From Nitrospinota bacterium (lineage in GTDB: Bacteria > Nitrospirota > Thermodesulfovibrionia > Thermodesulfovibrionales > UBA1546): a stretch of 26,864 nucleotides of DNA. The notes under the pieces were generated by a model. That model saw only the letters and a program-made list of their open reading frames with translations, was not told the DNA's origin and searched no databases. Below are positions 13,324 through 18,957 of this stretch, piece after piece. The stretch covers positions 1 through 26,864 of the forward strand of contig JAHILQ010000009.1 of assembly GCA_018896985.1 (NCBI GenBank), in the 5' to 3' direction. Made by a program: the position numbers and the translations under genes. Positions within the stretch are counted from its first letter, which is position 1, and the number at the start of each line of letters is the position of its first letter.

Positions 13324-13783
13324 ATGTTCGATATCATATTTGATAACACCCGAAAACCAATAAACGTAGGGGTCATAATACGATTGGCATGTGCTACCGA
13401 CCGGGAGCAAGCTATACTTTACAGGTAATAGCGTAGACTATAAAAACAGGAAGGCGCGGCTTGCTGCTGTAGGCTACGAGAACATTATTAACCTGACTTA
13501 CGAAAGAGACTTTAAAAAACTAATTGAAATGTTAAAGGCAGAAGGCAAGTTAATCGTAGGGACATCTCCCGGAAGCAAAAAACTGTATACAGAGGTAGAT
13601 TATAAACAGCCGACAGTTTTTGTGTTTGGGACTGAGGCATGCGGTCTATCTAAAGAAAAAAGACAGTTAATGGATGAAGTGGTTTATATTCCCATGGCAG
13701 CGGATGTTGAAGCGCTAAATGTAGTAAATGCGGCAGCCATAGTCCTATATGAGGGGTTACGGCAAAGAGGGTTTAGATTATAA
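13324..13783 (+). pseudogene. SpoU/TrmH-family RNA 2'-O-methyltransferase, frameshifted
   Basis: The ATG at 13324 opens MFDIIFDNTRKPINVG, the SpoU N-terminus, but this frame stops at 13428. The +1 frame continues the protein: SKLYFTGNSVDYKNRK, motif 2 VFVFGTEACGLSKE and motif 3 ALNVVNAAAIVLYEGLRQRG, to the stop at 13783. The break is a tandem duplication, ACCGACCG at 13396-13403: removing one ACCG restores a continuous ~152-residue SAM-dependent methyltransferase with ATGSKLYFTG at the join. Relatives (TrmL, TrmH) methylate tRNA or rRNA ribose. As read, the gene is inactive unless frameshifting occurs or the duplication is an assembly error. A GTG at 13391 could start only a truncated protein lacking the first strand. 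Confidence 0.85.
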
Positions 13784-13797
13784 TAAGGGAGGGGTAT

Positions 13798-14067
13798 ATG
13801 TTAGATGGTTCTCATTATTTTGAATGTCAGTGCGGGGGGGCTGAGCATACTTTACGGTTTGTTCTCAATAAAGAGGACGATGAACTTTATACCAGTATAT
13901 TTCTCAATGATTGGCAACGGTGGTATAAGCGTCTATGGGTAGCTGTAAAATATGTATTCGGATATAAATGCAAATATGGGCATTGGGACTGCTGGATATT
14001 GCGGCGCGAAGATGCTGAACGCTTACACTCTATGTTGTACGAATTTATAAATAGAGAAAGAAAATAA
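13798..14067 (+). CDS. Small phage/island protein of unknown function
   Basis: 89 residues, with GGGAGGGG just upstream of the ATG. The sequence is rich in aromatic residues and Cys: HYFECQCGG (6-14), then WQRWYKRLWVAVKYVFGYKCKYGHWDCW (about 39-66), and a C-terminal helix REDAERLHSMLYEFI. The pattern of CxC followed by a KYVFGYKCxYGHWD motif recurs, to my memory, in conserved hypothetical proteins of phages and islands; a metal site is possible but not shown. The gene ends in ERK stop, followed by the same AAAATAAAATTT and palindrome as the 12978 gene. Confidence 0.7.
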   Translation: MLDGSHYFECQCGGAEHTLRFVLNKEDDELYTSIFLNDWQRWYKRLWVAVKYVFGYKCKYGHWDCWILRREDAERLHSMLYEFINRERK

Positions 14068-14074
14068 AATTTTG

Positions 14075-14095
14075 GATATCAAAAATTGTGATATC
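14075..14095. repeat. Palindromic repeat, copy 2
   Basis: GATATCA (14075-14081) and TGATATC (14089-14095) around AAAATTG, a degenerate version of the palindrome at 13278 and 18838. It follows AAAATAAAATTT at a gene end, and directly borders the truncated antitoxin fragment that begins about 14102. Confidence 0.6.
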
Positions 14096-14101
14096 AGTCG
14101 A

Positions 14102-14289
14102 TTTTGGGCAGCAAGAATATTTGCTCTTGCTGCAGATGTTCTGGAGAGTAAGGAGAACGCCAGAAAATGGATGCACTCGCCTCAGTTATCACTGGGGGAA
14201 AGGTGCCATCAGATCTTCTTTCTACTGAGGCCGGCACTGAGAAGGTAGAAAATCTGCTCATCAGAATTGAGTATGGCGTCATATCATGA
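14102..14289 (+). pseudogene. DUF2384 (Xre/MbcA/ParS-type) antitoxin fragment, frameshifted
   Basis: From 14102 one frame reads ARIFALAADVLESKENARKW then MHSPQLSLG; the next frame reads GKVPSDLLSTEAGTEKVENL then LIRIEYGVIS and stops at 14289. Together they form the DUF2384 C-terminal domain of antitoxins paired with RES-domain toxins. The frames join at a run of five G (14194-14198); one more G would restore LGGK. The N-terminal part is missing; the sequence starts at the palindrome. The stop overlaps the next ATG (ATGA), and that frame begins MRIWQ, as RES toxins can, but then diverges. Confidence 0.75.
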
Positions 14290-14522
14290 GGATATGGCAG
14301 GAATTTAATATGAAAAAATCCGTAAATTTATTAAGTGACGTGAACCCTGCTTCGCTTGGAAAAGATATGGATGCTATTTCAGAGAGCCGGCAAACAAGAA
14401 GTGCTGAGGCGGACTTTGACAGCTACCTTGATTTTCTGGAAGAGACCTCCTCTATTTTGGGATTCACAAGGAAAAAACGAGATAATGCTTTTGAAATGAG
14501 AGGAGATACCCCTTTGCTTTAG
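14286..14522 (+). CDS. Unrecognised small protein, possibly fused to a toxin start
   Basis: The frame from 14286 encodes 78 residues; an internal ATG at 14310, with AGGA about 7 nt upstream, would give 70 (MKKSVNLLSDVNPASL...). The protein is acidic in the middle and helical near the end (FDSYLDFLEETSSILGF). No family is recognised. The first eight codons look like the beginning of a RES-type toxin coupled to the DUF2384 antitoxin, so the frame may be a chance fusion made by a deletion. The downstream MazE-like fragment is in the same frame after one TAG. Confidence 0.4.
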   Translation: MRIWQEFNMKKSVNLLSDVNPASLGKDMDAISESRQTRSAEADFDSYLDFLEETSSILGFTRKKRDNAFEMRGDTPLL

Positions 14523-14537
14523 GGGAGGAACAACATT

Positions 14538-14651
14538 GTGGAGAAAGGGGAAAAAGAATATTCCTTAGAAGAGCTTGTTAAGGCAATTACTCCGCAGAAT
14601 AGACACAGCGAGGTTGACTTCGGGCGACCTGTTGGAAAAGAGCTTATCTAA
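14538..14651 (+). pseudogene. MazE/AbrB-type antitoxin, C-terminal remnant
   Basis: A 37-codon frame from a GTG at 14538 (GGGAGG about 9 nt upstream) contains YSLEELVKAITPQNRHSEVD followed by FGRPVGKELI. This is the toxin-binding tail of MazE-like antitoxins (consensus Y-LEEL---ITP-N-H-E-D-G-PVG-E). The DNA-binding SpoVT/AbrB domain is missing and no MazF follows. It may be a remnant, or a short orphan antitoxin if the GTG is used. Confidence 0.6.
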
Positions 14652-14673
14652 GGGAAAAATGAGTTATGCTGTC

Positions 14674-14967
14674 TTACCCCGCAACACACTGCTGAATCCT
14701 ATTTAGGCTTTTTCTAATCCTCTCATGTGCCGTCTGTATGTCAAAGTTGGACTGAAGGTTCATCCAGAATTGCGGAGACTGCCTAAAATATTTACCAAGC
14801 CTAAGTGCAATATCTCCGGTTATAGGCCGAGAACCTTTAATAATATAACTGATCCTCATGGGCGATATGGCAATGTCATGTGCAAGCCTTGCTTGAGAGA
14901 TGCCCAATTCCTCTATAATCTCTCTAAGTATTACACCGGGATGCACCGGCTGAAAGTCTCGTCTCAT
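14674..14967 (-). CDS. higA: HigA-family antitoxin (XRE helix-turn-helix)
   Basis: 97 residues. HPGVILREIIEELGISQARL then AHDIAISPMRISYIIKGSRP form the helix-turn-helix of the HigA/VapI addiction-module antitoxin family, followed by TGDIALRLGKYFRQSPQFWM and a short C-terminal helix. GGGGG lies just ahead of the ATG. The usual partner HigB (RelE-like), normally encoded immediately upstream, is absent: the next minus-strand gene upstream encodes a small lipoprotein. It is therefore an orphan antitoxin that may repress itself or act on a toxin elsewhere. Confidence 0.85.
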   Translation of the reverse strand: MRRDFQPVHPGVILREIIEELGISQARLAHDIAISPMRISYIIKGSRPITGDIALRLGKYFRQSPQFWMNLQSNFDIQTAHERIRKSLNRIQQCVAG

Positions 14968-15046
14968 AATATACCCCCTTTTTTTACTGATAGTCTGTAA
15001 GGAGTAATATAAAACTTTGGCAAAACTGATACCGGGGATATAACCA

Positions 15047-15310
15047 TTAAGGGATCTGCTTAGTGAGAGCCCTTTCCTTTTCTTTATCGTTATTTTCTTC
15101 TTCTTGATTTTCTTTCGGCTCGCTTTTGACAGCTCTATCTATCGTAGCAGCGCCAGTGCAGAATAGATTAATGATTGCTCCGAGCCCAGACGTCATTCCT
15201 GCAAGGTTTGTATTTCTTTCGCACTTTTCCCAGCCGCTTTCGCTTGTATTCTGAGTTGTAGCGCAGGCATGGCAGAACAGCATTAATGCAATTATTATCA
15301 GTTTTCTCAC
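15047..15310 (-). CDS. Small putative lipoprotein
   Basis: 87 residues from a GTG at 15310. The N-terminus RKLIIIALMLFCHAC is a short signal peptide with a lipobox-like LFCHAC (Cys about residue 16). A small Gly/Ala-rich hydrophobic patch follows (GLGAIINLFCTGAATI), then a highly charged tail (Glu/Lys/Asn). The Shine-Dalgarno is weak, and the lipobox residue at -3 is Cys rather than Leu, so lipidation is uncertain. It lies divergent from the 15518 gene and upstream of higA. No family recognised. Confidence 0.45.
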   Translation of the reverse strand: MRKLIIIALMLFCHACATTQNTSESGWEKCERNTNLAGMTSGLGAIINLFCTGAATIDRAVKSEPKENQEEENNDKEKERALTKQIP

Positions 15311-15393
15311 ACCCGAAACATATCACTTTTTTAAAAAAAAGTTCAACTTTTAAAAATCCACAAAAAATCTCCCTGAAAATGCATTCTTATATA

Positions 15394-15415
15394 AAGGGCT
15401 GCATAGGCAGCCCTT
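15394..15415 (-). terminator. Strong GC-rich hairpin
   Basis: AAGGGCTGC (15394-15402) and GCAGCCCTT (15407-15415) form a perfect 9-bp stem with a 4-nt loop. On the minus strand it is followed by TTTAT, on the plus strand by A-rich sequence. It may be a weak minus-strand terminator or insulator upstream of the lipoprotein gene. Confidence 0.4.
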
Positions 15416-15517
15416 AAAAAATAGGAGGACGGAATGAAGAGGATTGTGTTTAAACCCTCTCCTTGACTTCCCTTGCTGTTTTCGCTATGTTTAATATTAA
15501 AAAATGGAGGTGACGCT

Positions 15518-15760
15518 ATGGGAAAGATGACAGAGGCTAATTCGGCGGCAGTAAAACCGGTTATTAGCCGACTTGCTTTGCAGTCCATTTGTATTTTTCT
15601 TTGCCTTCTTTTTATTGGGTTTGCGCTGGTACTCGTCATTGCAAAGTTGATACCGCAAGGCTGGCTGAAACCAGAAATCATACTTGCCCTCGGATATATC
15701 GGTGCGGCATTTGCTATCCCCGTGATGGCGATTGAATATTGGAAGTATCGTAAGGAGTAA
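15518..15760 (+). CDS. Small two-helix membrane protein
   Basis: 80 residues. I chose the ATG at 15518 because GGAGG (15506-15510) is 7 nt upstream. Two hydrophobic helices (about 22-42, ICIFLCLLFIGFALVLVIA, and 52-70, IILALGYIGAAFAIPVMAI) are separated by a short loop and end in the basic tail YWKYRKE. No family is recognised. The leader TTTAATATTAAAAAA-GGAGG closely resembles that of the DUF4412 gene outside the island. Confidence 0.55.
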   Translation: MGKMTEANSAAVKPVISRLALQSICIFLCLLFIGFALVLVIAKLIPQGWLKPEIILALGYIGAAFAIPVMAIEYWKYRKE

Positions 15761-15857
15761 CTTTCTTATGAAATTTAGAACTGGAAAAGGCGGAAGAAAA
15801 GAGCCGATTCTTTTAAAATGAACAGGGATTCCATTTTGCTTTAATAGGAGAAATAAT

Positions 15858-16250
15858 ATGACAGATAGTGAAGTAATTATGGATTTATCGAAGATGCTAA
15901 TGGCTGGTAAAATTGATCCATTTAAACCTGATATTAAGAAACTACCAGACTACATCATGAATAAATTATGCGAATCCCAAGATAATGAGCCATCTCAAGA
16001 TCTCGTGGAGGCGGTTGTTCTTTTACTTGGGGCCCGGGAATGCATCATAAACGAAACAAATTCAATTAAACTATCAGAAAAAGAAGTGGCAGAAGCTGTG
16101 TCAGCCTTTAGAATAGCTTGTGGGCTTGAGCGGCTAAGAAGAGTCGGTCAATTGAAAGATGTTGTTTTTGTTGATCCACTGGATAGAAATGCTAGGGTTA
16201 AGGTTGAAGTGCCAGACCGAGTAAAGCAAGCATTTAACTCAACCAACTGA
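15858..16250 (+). CDS. Unrecognised 130-residue soluble protein
   Basis: Begins at an ATG with AGGAG about 9 nt upstream. It has no membrane helix or signal peptide. The sequence looks helical in the N-terminal two thirds (LSKMLMAGKID, SQDLVEAVVLLLGARECI, EKEVAEAVSAFRIACGLERL), followed by a short beta-like segment (KDVVFVDPLDRNARVKVEV). Nothing in it matches a family I know. It opens the second PLD-like module, as the 113-residue protein opens the first, which hints at a linked role. The composition looks like that of a real gene. Confidence 0.5.
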   Translation: MTDSEVIMDLSKMLMAGKIDPFKPDIKKLPDYIMNKLCESQDNEPSQDLVEAVVLLLGARECIINETNSIKLSEKEVAEAVSAFRIACGLERLRRVGQLKDVVFVDPLDRNARVKVEVPDRVKQAFNSTN

Positions 16251-16305
16251 ATATGTCCCATGGAACAGCAAATAGGATTCGTTGCAGGATTTTGAAAGGG
16301 GAGAT

Positions 16306-16401
16306 TTGAAGTTAAAAAGTGAAACAGAAAATATGAAAAAATTTAATATTGATATTTTTGATGTGCTGCGAGAGGGCACAAGCCGTTTTGGAGTCACTTA
16401 G
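16306..16401 (+). CDS. Short ORF with the FDVLREGTS motif
   Basis: 31 codons from a TTG at 16306 (GGGGAG just upstream) or an internal ATG. The C-terminal half, NIDIFDVLREGTSRF, is nearly the same as NIFDLLREGTSCF in the 46-residue ORF at 16947. DNA identity across GCTGCGAGAGGGCACAAGC is perfect over 19 bases. It precedes the PLD-like gene by 12 nt. It may be a duplicated fragment of a larger gene; the NIF-hydrophobic-LREG pattern loosely recalls the start of PDDEXK_4 nucleases, which I cannot confirm. Confidence 0.35.
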   Translation: MKLKSETENMKKFNIDIFDVLREGTSRFGVT

Positions 16402-16413
16402 GAGTAATGAGAA

Positions 16414-16965
16414 ATGTTAAATTGGATGCCCTTATTAGTGGCTATAGCTGTAATTGGTTCGTGTACTCAGCTTCTAATCAGCTATAAACGAAGTAAATCT
16501 AAAATAACTAAAGGCAGAAATAATCCACAAAAAGCACGAGAACTTATTATTAACCATTTCAGTAAAGCTGGAAAAAGCGTAAGAATCTTTAGTAGTAGCG
16601 GATTTGCAAAGGTCTATAATGATAGTGATGTGATTGAAGCGTTCAAAGAGGCTCACAACCGGAGCGTGAAAATAGATATTCTTGTGGAAAAGGACACCCT
16701 TGACAACTCAGGGGGTGAAAATGCTTTGGAAGACTTACACAAAAATAAAATTATAGAGCTTTTTAAAGGGGTCGGACCAGAGGCTCTTTTAAATCATTTT
16801 CGGATTATCGATAAAAAATTACTTTACATCGAAGAGCAGGATCATTTATGTAAGGAATCTTCAGATGAAGAAGAAAAGCCATATATTATTTATGAACAAG
16901 TTCAAAGTGAGATATTGCCATACATAAGAAAATTTGATGAGGTGTTATGTCCGTTAAAGAGGTAA
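16414..16965 (+). CDS. Membrane-anchored PLD-like protein (copy B)
   Basis: 183 residues, paralogous to the protein at 12323. Same start MLN-, an N-terminal transmembrane helix (about 4-24), then QKARELIINHFSKAGKSVRI, RSVKIDILVEKDTL, and LLNHFRIIDKKLLYIEEQ near 127-144. The HFRxxD-(x)n-YIE element is shared with copy A, but the Asp at +7 of an HxKxxxxD site is Lys here, so copy B is probably not catalytic. The C-terminal tail is longer and acidic. AGGAG lies about 10 nt upstream of the ATG. The next short ORF overlaps its end, suggesting coupling. Confidence 0.6.
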   Translation: MLNWMPLLVAIAVIGSCTQLLISYKRSKSKITKGRNNPQKARELIINHFSKAGKSVRIFSSSGFAKVYNDSDVIEAFKEAHNRSVKIDILVEKDTLDNSGGENALEDLHKNKIIELFKGVGPEALLNHFRIIDKKLLYIEEQDHLCKESSDEEEKPYIIYEQVQSEILPYIRKFDEVLCPLKR

Positions 16966-17087
16966 TTAAAAAACTCAATAAACTGGAAAAAGATGATGAA
17001 AGATTGAAGGTCGGGGATATTAATATTTTCGATCTGCTGCGAGAGGGCACAAGCTGTTTTGTTGATGATCCGGAACATAGGAATTGA
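16947..17087 (+). CDS. 46-residue ORF with the FDLLREGTS motif
   Basis: ATG at 16947 inside the end of the PLD-like gene (19-nt overlap), with GAGG 4 nt upstream. The protein begins MSVKEVIKKLNKLEKDDERL, a helical charged segment, and continues INIFDLLREGTSCFVDD. It shares its second half with the ORF at 16306. Its stop TGA lies within the -35 box of the promoter repeat at 17091. Function unknown; a truncated gene is as likely as a functional microprotein. Confidence 0.4.
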   Translation: MSVKEVIKKLNKLEKDDERLKVGDINIFDLLREGTSCFVDDPEHRN

Positions 17088-17130
17088 ACCAATGGTGAAG
17101 ATTCTGCTATATTGTAAATAAGTTTTGAGG
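17084..17130 (+). promoter_or_regulatory. Promoter repeat, copy 1
   Basis: Forty bases (17091-17130) recur at 17348-17387 with one mismatch. They contain an extended -10 TGCTATATT (TATATT at 17108-17113); here TTGAAC (17084-17089) supplies a -35 with an 18-nt spacer. The repeat ends exactly 66 nt before the ATG at 17197. Confidence 0.6.
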
Positions 17131-17196
17131 GAAAATCTCGGCGATTGGTTATCGGGTTATAAGGATAAAAAGCTAACAGGTTATAAGGAGGATATA

Positions 17197-17355
17197 ATGG
17201 ATTATATTATTGTAATAAGCGGGTCTGCTGTTGCCTTTATTTTTTCTCTGTTAAGAGATCTACAAAAACAGTCAAAAAAAAGCAATTATATAGCTGCTTA
17301 TGCAGCGCCAGATTTTTCAGAGAATAAAGGCAAAGCAATAATAAGACAATGGTGA
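17197..17355 (+). CDS. 52-residue membrane peptide
   Basis: ATG at 17197 with AAGGAGG about 6 nt upstream. The protein has one N-terminal transmembrane helix (MDYIIVISGSAVAFIFSLL) followed by a basic juxtamembrane segment (RDLQKQSKKS) and a polar tail. No family recognised. It lies between the two promoter repeats, and its final codons run into the second. It could be a small regulatory membrane protein or a type I-like toxin peptide; nothing decides between these. Confidence 0.5.
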   Translation: MDYIIVISGSAVAFIFSLLRDLQKQSKKSNYIAAYAAPDFSENKGKAIIRQW

Positions 17356-17387
17356 AGATTCTGCTATATTGTAGATAAGTTTTGAGG
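17348..17387 (+). promoter_or_regulatory. Promoter repeat, copy 2
   Basis: The second copy of the 40-bp repeat (one mismatch, A to G) keeps the extended -10 TGCTATATT but has no clear -35. It ends 66 nt before the ATG at 17454, the same distance as copy 1 from its gene, which supports a promoter role. Confidence 0.55.
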
Positions 17388-17453
17388 TTGCCCGTGCAAA
17401 TATATGAATTGAAATATTCAAAAAGAGAAACTTTTACTATGGGGATGATATAA

Positions 17454-17636
17454 ATGGATAAGGAGAAAGAAATATCATTTAAGGAGTCTAACTATGAGAA
17501 GAGCTTTGTTGAATTATTTAAAGAATCTGAAGAAGTGACAGCGCATGTTAAACATATTGTAAGAGTTAGCTTATCAGGGGGCTTTCCTTCACCCCAGCCG
17601 TCAAGAAGAGGCATTTTAGAAGTGCTTTTAGGATAA
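17454..17636 (+). CDS. 60-residue unrecognised protein
   Basis: ATG at 17454 with GGGGATGA upstream as a modest ribosome site. The sequence is acidic and helical at the start (KEKEISFKESNYEKSFVELF), then VTAHVKHIVRVSLSGGF and a Pro/Ser/Arg segment before LEVLL. There is no membrane helix. It is driven by promoter repeat copy 2, and its stop lies inside the hairpin at 17633. No family recognised. Confidence 0.45.
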   Translation: MDKEKEISFKESNYEKSFVELFKESEEVTAHVKHIVRVSLSGGFPSPQPSRRGILEVLLG

Positions 17637-17660
17637 ATAAAGTTGTGTTTCTTTATTTAT
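17633..17660 (+). terminator. AT-rich hairpin terminator
   Basis: ATAAATAAAG (17633-17642) and CTTTATTTAT (17651-17660) form a perfect 10-bp stem with an 8-nt loop, overlapping the stop codon of the upstream ORF. The U-rich 3' arm could serve termination. Confidence 0.45.
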
Positions 17661-17693
17661 GCACCGTATGGTTAAGGCGCGAGGAGACGACCA

Positions 17694-17912
17694 ATGACTA
17701 TAAAACAACTTCCATGGAAAAGCGACGAGGCTATGCCGAGTCGCCTTGATTGTTTAATTCAGCGTGTTCGTATGTTTTTTTGTATCCATAATCTGAAACA
17801 CTATTGGTCATTGAGACATCCATACTCAATGTACGTTTCCGGATTTATATATGGGCGGAAAGGATATGAGTGTTTGATTTGCGGGAAGAGGAAGGATGTC
17901 AAATGGTCTTGA
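17694..17912 (+). CDS. Small Cys-containing island protein
   Basis: 72 residues, with AGGAG about 9 nt ahead of the ATG. Two Cys/His-bearing segments are FFCIHNLKHYW (about 28-38) and YECLICGKRKDVKW at the C-terminus. The C-x2-C with the upstream C-x-H...H could form a small zinc site. No family assignment. It ends 3 nt before the 29-bp palindrome that separates it from the convergent parA operon. Confidence 0.55.
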   Translation: MTIKQLPWKSDEAMPSRLDCLIQRVRMFFCIHNLKHYWSLRHPYSMYVSGFIYGRKGYECLICGKRKDVKWS

Positions 17913-17914
17913 CG

Positions 17915-17943
17915 CATAACTTAGCTTACTAAGCTTAGTTATG
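17915..17943. promoter_or_regulatory. 29-bp palindrome at the parA operon 3' end
   Basis: Two 7-bp arms (CATAACT/AGTTATG) and two 6-bp inner arms (AGCTTA/TAAGCT), separated by T-T mismatches, meet at a single central C. With no room for an RNA loop it looks more like a protein-binding site than a terminator. It contains the 12-mer CTTACTAAGCTT, which also occurs between the -35 and -10 of the parA promoter, so it is a candidate site for the ParA partner. Confidence 0.55.
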
Positions 17944-18159
17944 TTAACCAAGCTTCTGTGCTATAGCATCTATAATCCAATCGTGCAGTGATACCTCGTC
18001 TTGCTGAGCTTTTATTTTTGCTGCCTTCCAGAGCGATTTTTTTATCCTGAGTAAAAACGTTTTTTGCTCAGTCTCATCCGCCAGATTTTTATCCGCCGCG
18101 GCGCCTGAGATAAATTTTTCAATGTCTTTTCCCTTTTTAACTTTTACTGTCATAACCAT
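17944..18159 (-). CDS. Ribbon-helix-helix partner of ParA
   Basis: About 71 residues from the ATG at 18159 (GGAGG 10 nt upstream); a start at 18153 would give a 4-nt ATGA overlap with the parA stop. The N-terminal half is flexible and charged. The C-terminal half, TFLLRIKKSLWKAAKIKAQQ followed by DEVSLHDWIIDAIAQKL, fits a ribbon-helix-helix fold: a beta strand with alternating residues, then two helices. ParG-type centromere-binding proteins have this size and layout and act with ParF-type ATPases. It probably dimerizes on DNA; the TACTAA repeats nearby are the natural candidates for its site. Confidence 0.75.
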   Translation of the reverse strand: MVMTVKVKKGKDIEKFISGAAADKNLADETEQKTFLLRIKKSLWKAAKIKAQQDEVSLHDWIIDAIAQKLG

Positions 18160-18800
18160 TTTTCTTTTACCTCCTTCCATAGATTTTTTATTTCTGCAGC
18201 TGCCTTGCCGGCCGGCTCATATTCGGATATCCCTTTCCCCTCGGTTATGGCGCGCTTAAAAGCGATCCGCTGGCATATCTCTGTATCCAACACAGGCAGT
18301 TTAAACTCCTGCAGCGCATCCAGCGCATCCTTTGCAATCGTGGTATTACGGTTCACCTGGTTAAGCAGCAGGACCGCTTTAATGGGCATAAAGCTGCGCG
18401 CCTCTTCCAGTATCTCTATTGTTTTAGCCGTTGCCCAAATATCATATTGAGATGGCAATACAGGTATAAGAAGGAGAGGGCGAGCGCTTAATATAGCGCT
18501 GCGCAGTGTTGCGCTGTCACGCCCGCCGGCATCGATAAAAACGTAGTCAAAATCGGTAAATGAGCCGATGTCTTTGTGGATGGTATTTTTTGCGATGCTG
18601 ACGGCCTGAAACTGTAGAAGTGTTTCATTTTCGGCCCTGGCGGAACGAAAGTTAAGAGAGCTCTGCTGCTCATCTGCATCTATTAGCAGCGCTTTTTTCT
18701 TTTCCCGGGAGGCCTCGACTGCCAAATTACATGCAATGGTGGACTTCCCGGGCCCGCCTTTGCTATTCGCTATTACGATTACCTTCGGGTGTTTACTCAT
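18150..18800 (-). CDS. parA: ParA/ParF-type partition ATPase
   Basis: 216 residues from the ATG at 18800. Deviant Walker A KGGPGKST (14-21), Walker A' LLIDADEQQS and Walker B-like YVFIDAGGRDS identify a small ParA of the ParF type, without the N-terminal helix-turn-helix of larger ParAs. These ATPases segregate plasmids or stabilise integrative elements together with a small DNA-binding partner, which here overlaps its 3' end. The promoter is close: -35 TTGACA, 17 nt, -10 TATAGT ending 8 nt before the ATG, so the mRNA would be leaderless. The in-frame TTG at 18836 lies in the -35 box and is not a start. Confidence 0.9.
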   Translation of the reverse strand: MSKHPKVIVIANSKGGPGKSTIACNLAVEASREKKKALLIDADEQQSSLNFRSARAENETLLQFQAVSIAKNTIHKDIGSFTDFDYVFIDAGGRDSATLRSAILSARPLLLIPVLPSQYDIWATAKTIEILEEARSFMPIKAVLLLNQVNRNTTIAKDALDALQEFKLPVLDTEICQRIAFKRAITEGKGISEYEPAGKAAAEIKNLWKEVKEKWL

Positions 18801-18836
18801 ATTACTAACTATACTAATCTTACTAAGCTTTGTCAA
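18801..18836 (-). promoter_or_regulatory. parA promoter with TACTAA iterons
   Basis: On the minus strand, TTGACA (18836-18831), a 17-nt spacer and TATAGT (18813-18808) form a near-consensus promoter. Three TACTAA cores (plus strand 18803, 18812, 18821) with a 9-bp period fill the spacer and the -10, so a binder would block RNA polymerase: an autoregulatory operator is likely. Confidence 0.75.
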
Positions 18837-18837
18837 G

Positions 18838-18860
18838 GGATATCACAAAATGTGATATCC
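18838..18860. repeat. Palindromic repeat, copy 3 (perfect)
   Basis: GGATATCACA (18838-18847) and TGTGATATCC (18851-18860) are perfect complements around AAA. It lies one base upstream of the parA -35 box. Copies 1 and 2 are at 13278 and 14075. Confidence 0.7.
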
Positions 18861-18957
18861 AGGAAGGGGAGGGTTGAGTTAATTGATCCTGGCGGATTGA
18901 TTTTCAGGTTCCGATGAGTTCCTCGTAACATCCGACACACACCGTGTAGCGAATTGA

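Noticed and set aside
15769..15822. 17-codon frame after the two-helix membrane protein
   Set aside because: GGAG upstream is fair, but the frame is too short and has no supporting context.
13278..18860. Palindromic repeats as integron attC sites or dif-like sites
   Set aside because: No GTTRRRY/RYYYAAC core sites flank them, the arms are 10-3-10 rather than 11-6-11, and no integron or Xer-like integrase gene is present.
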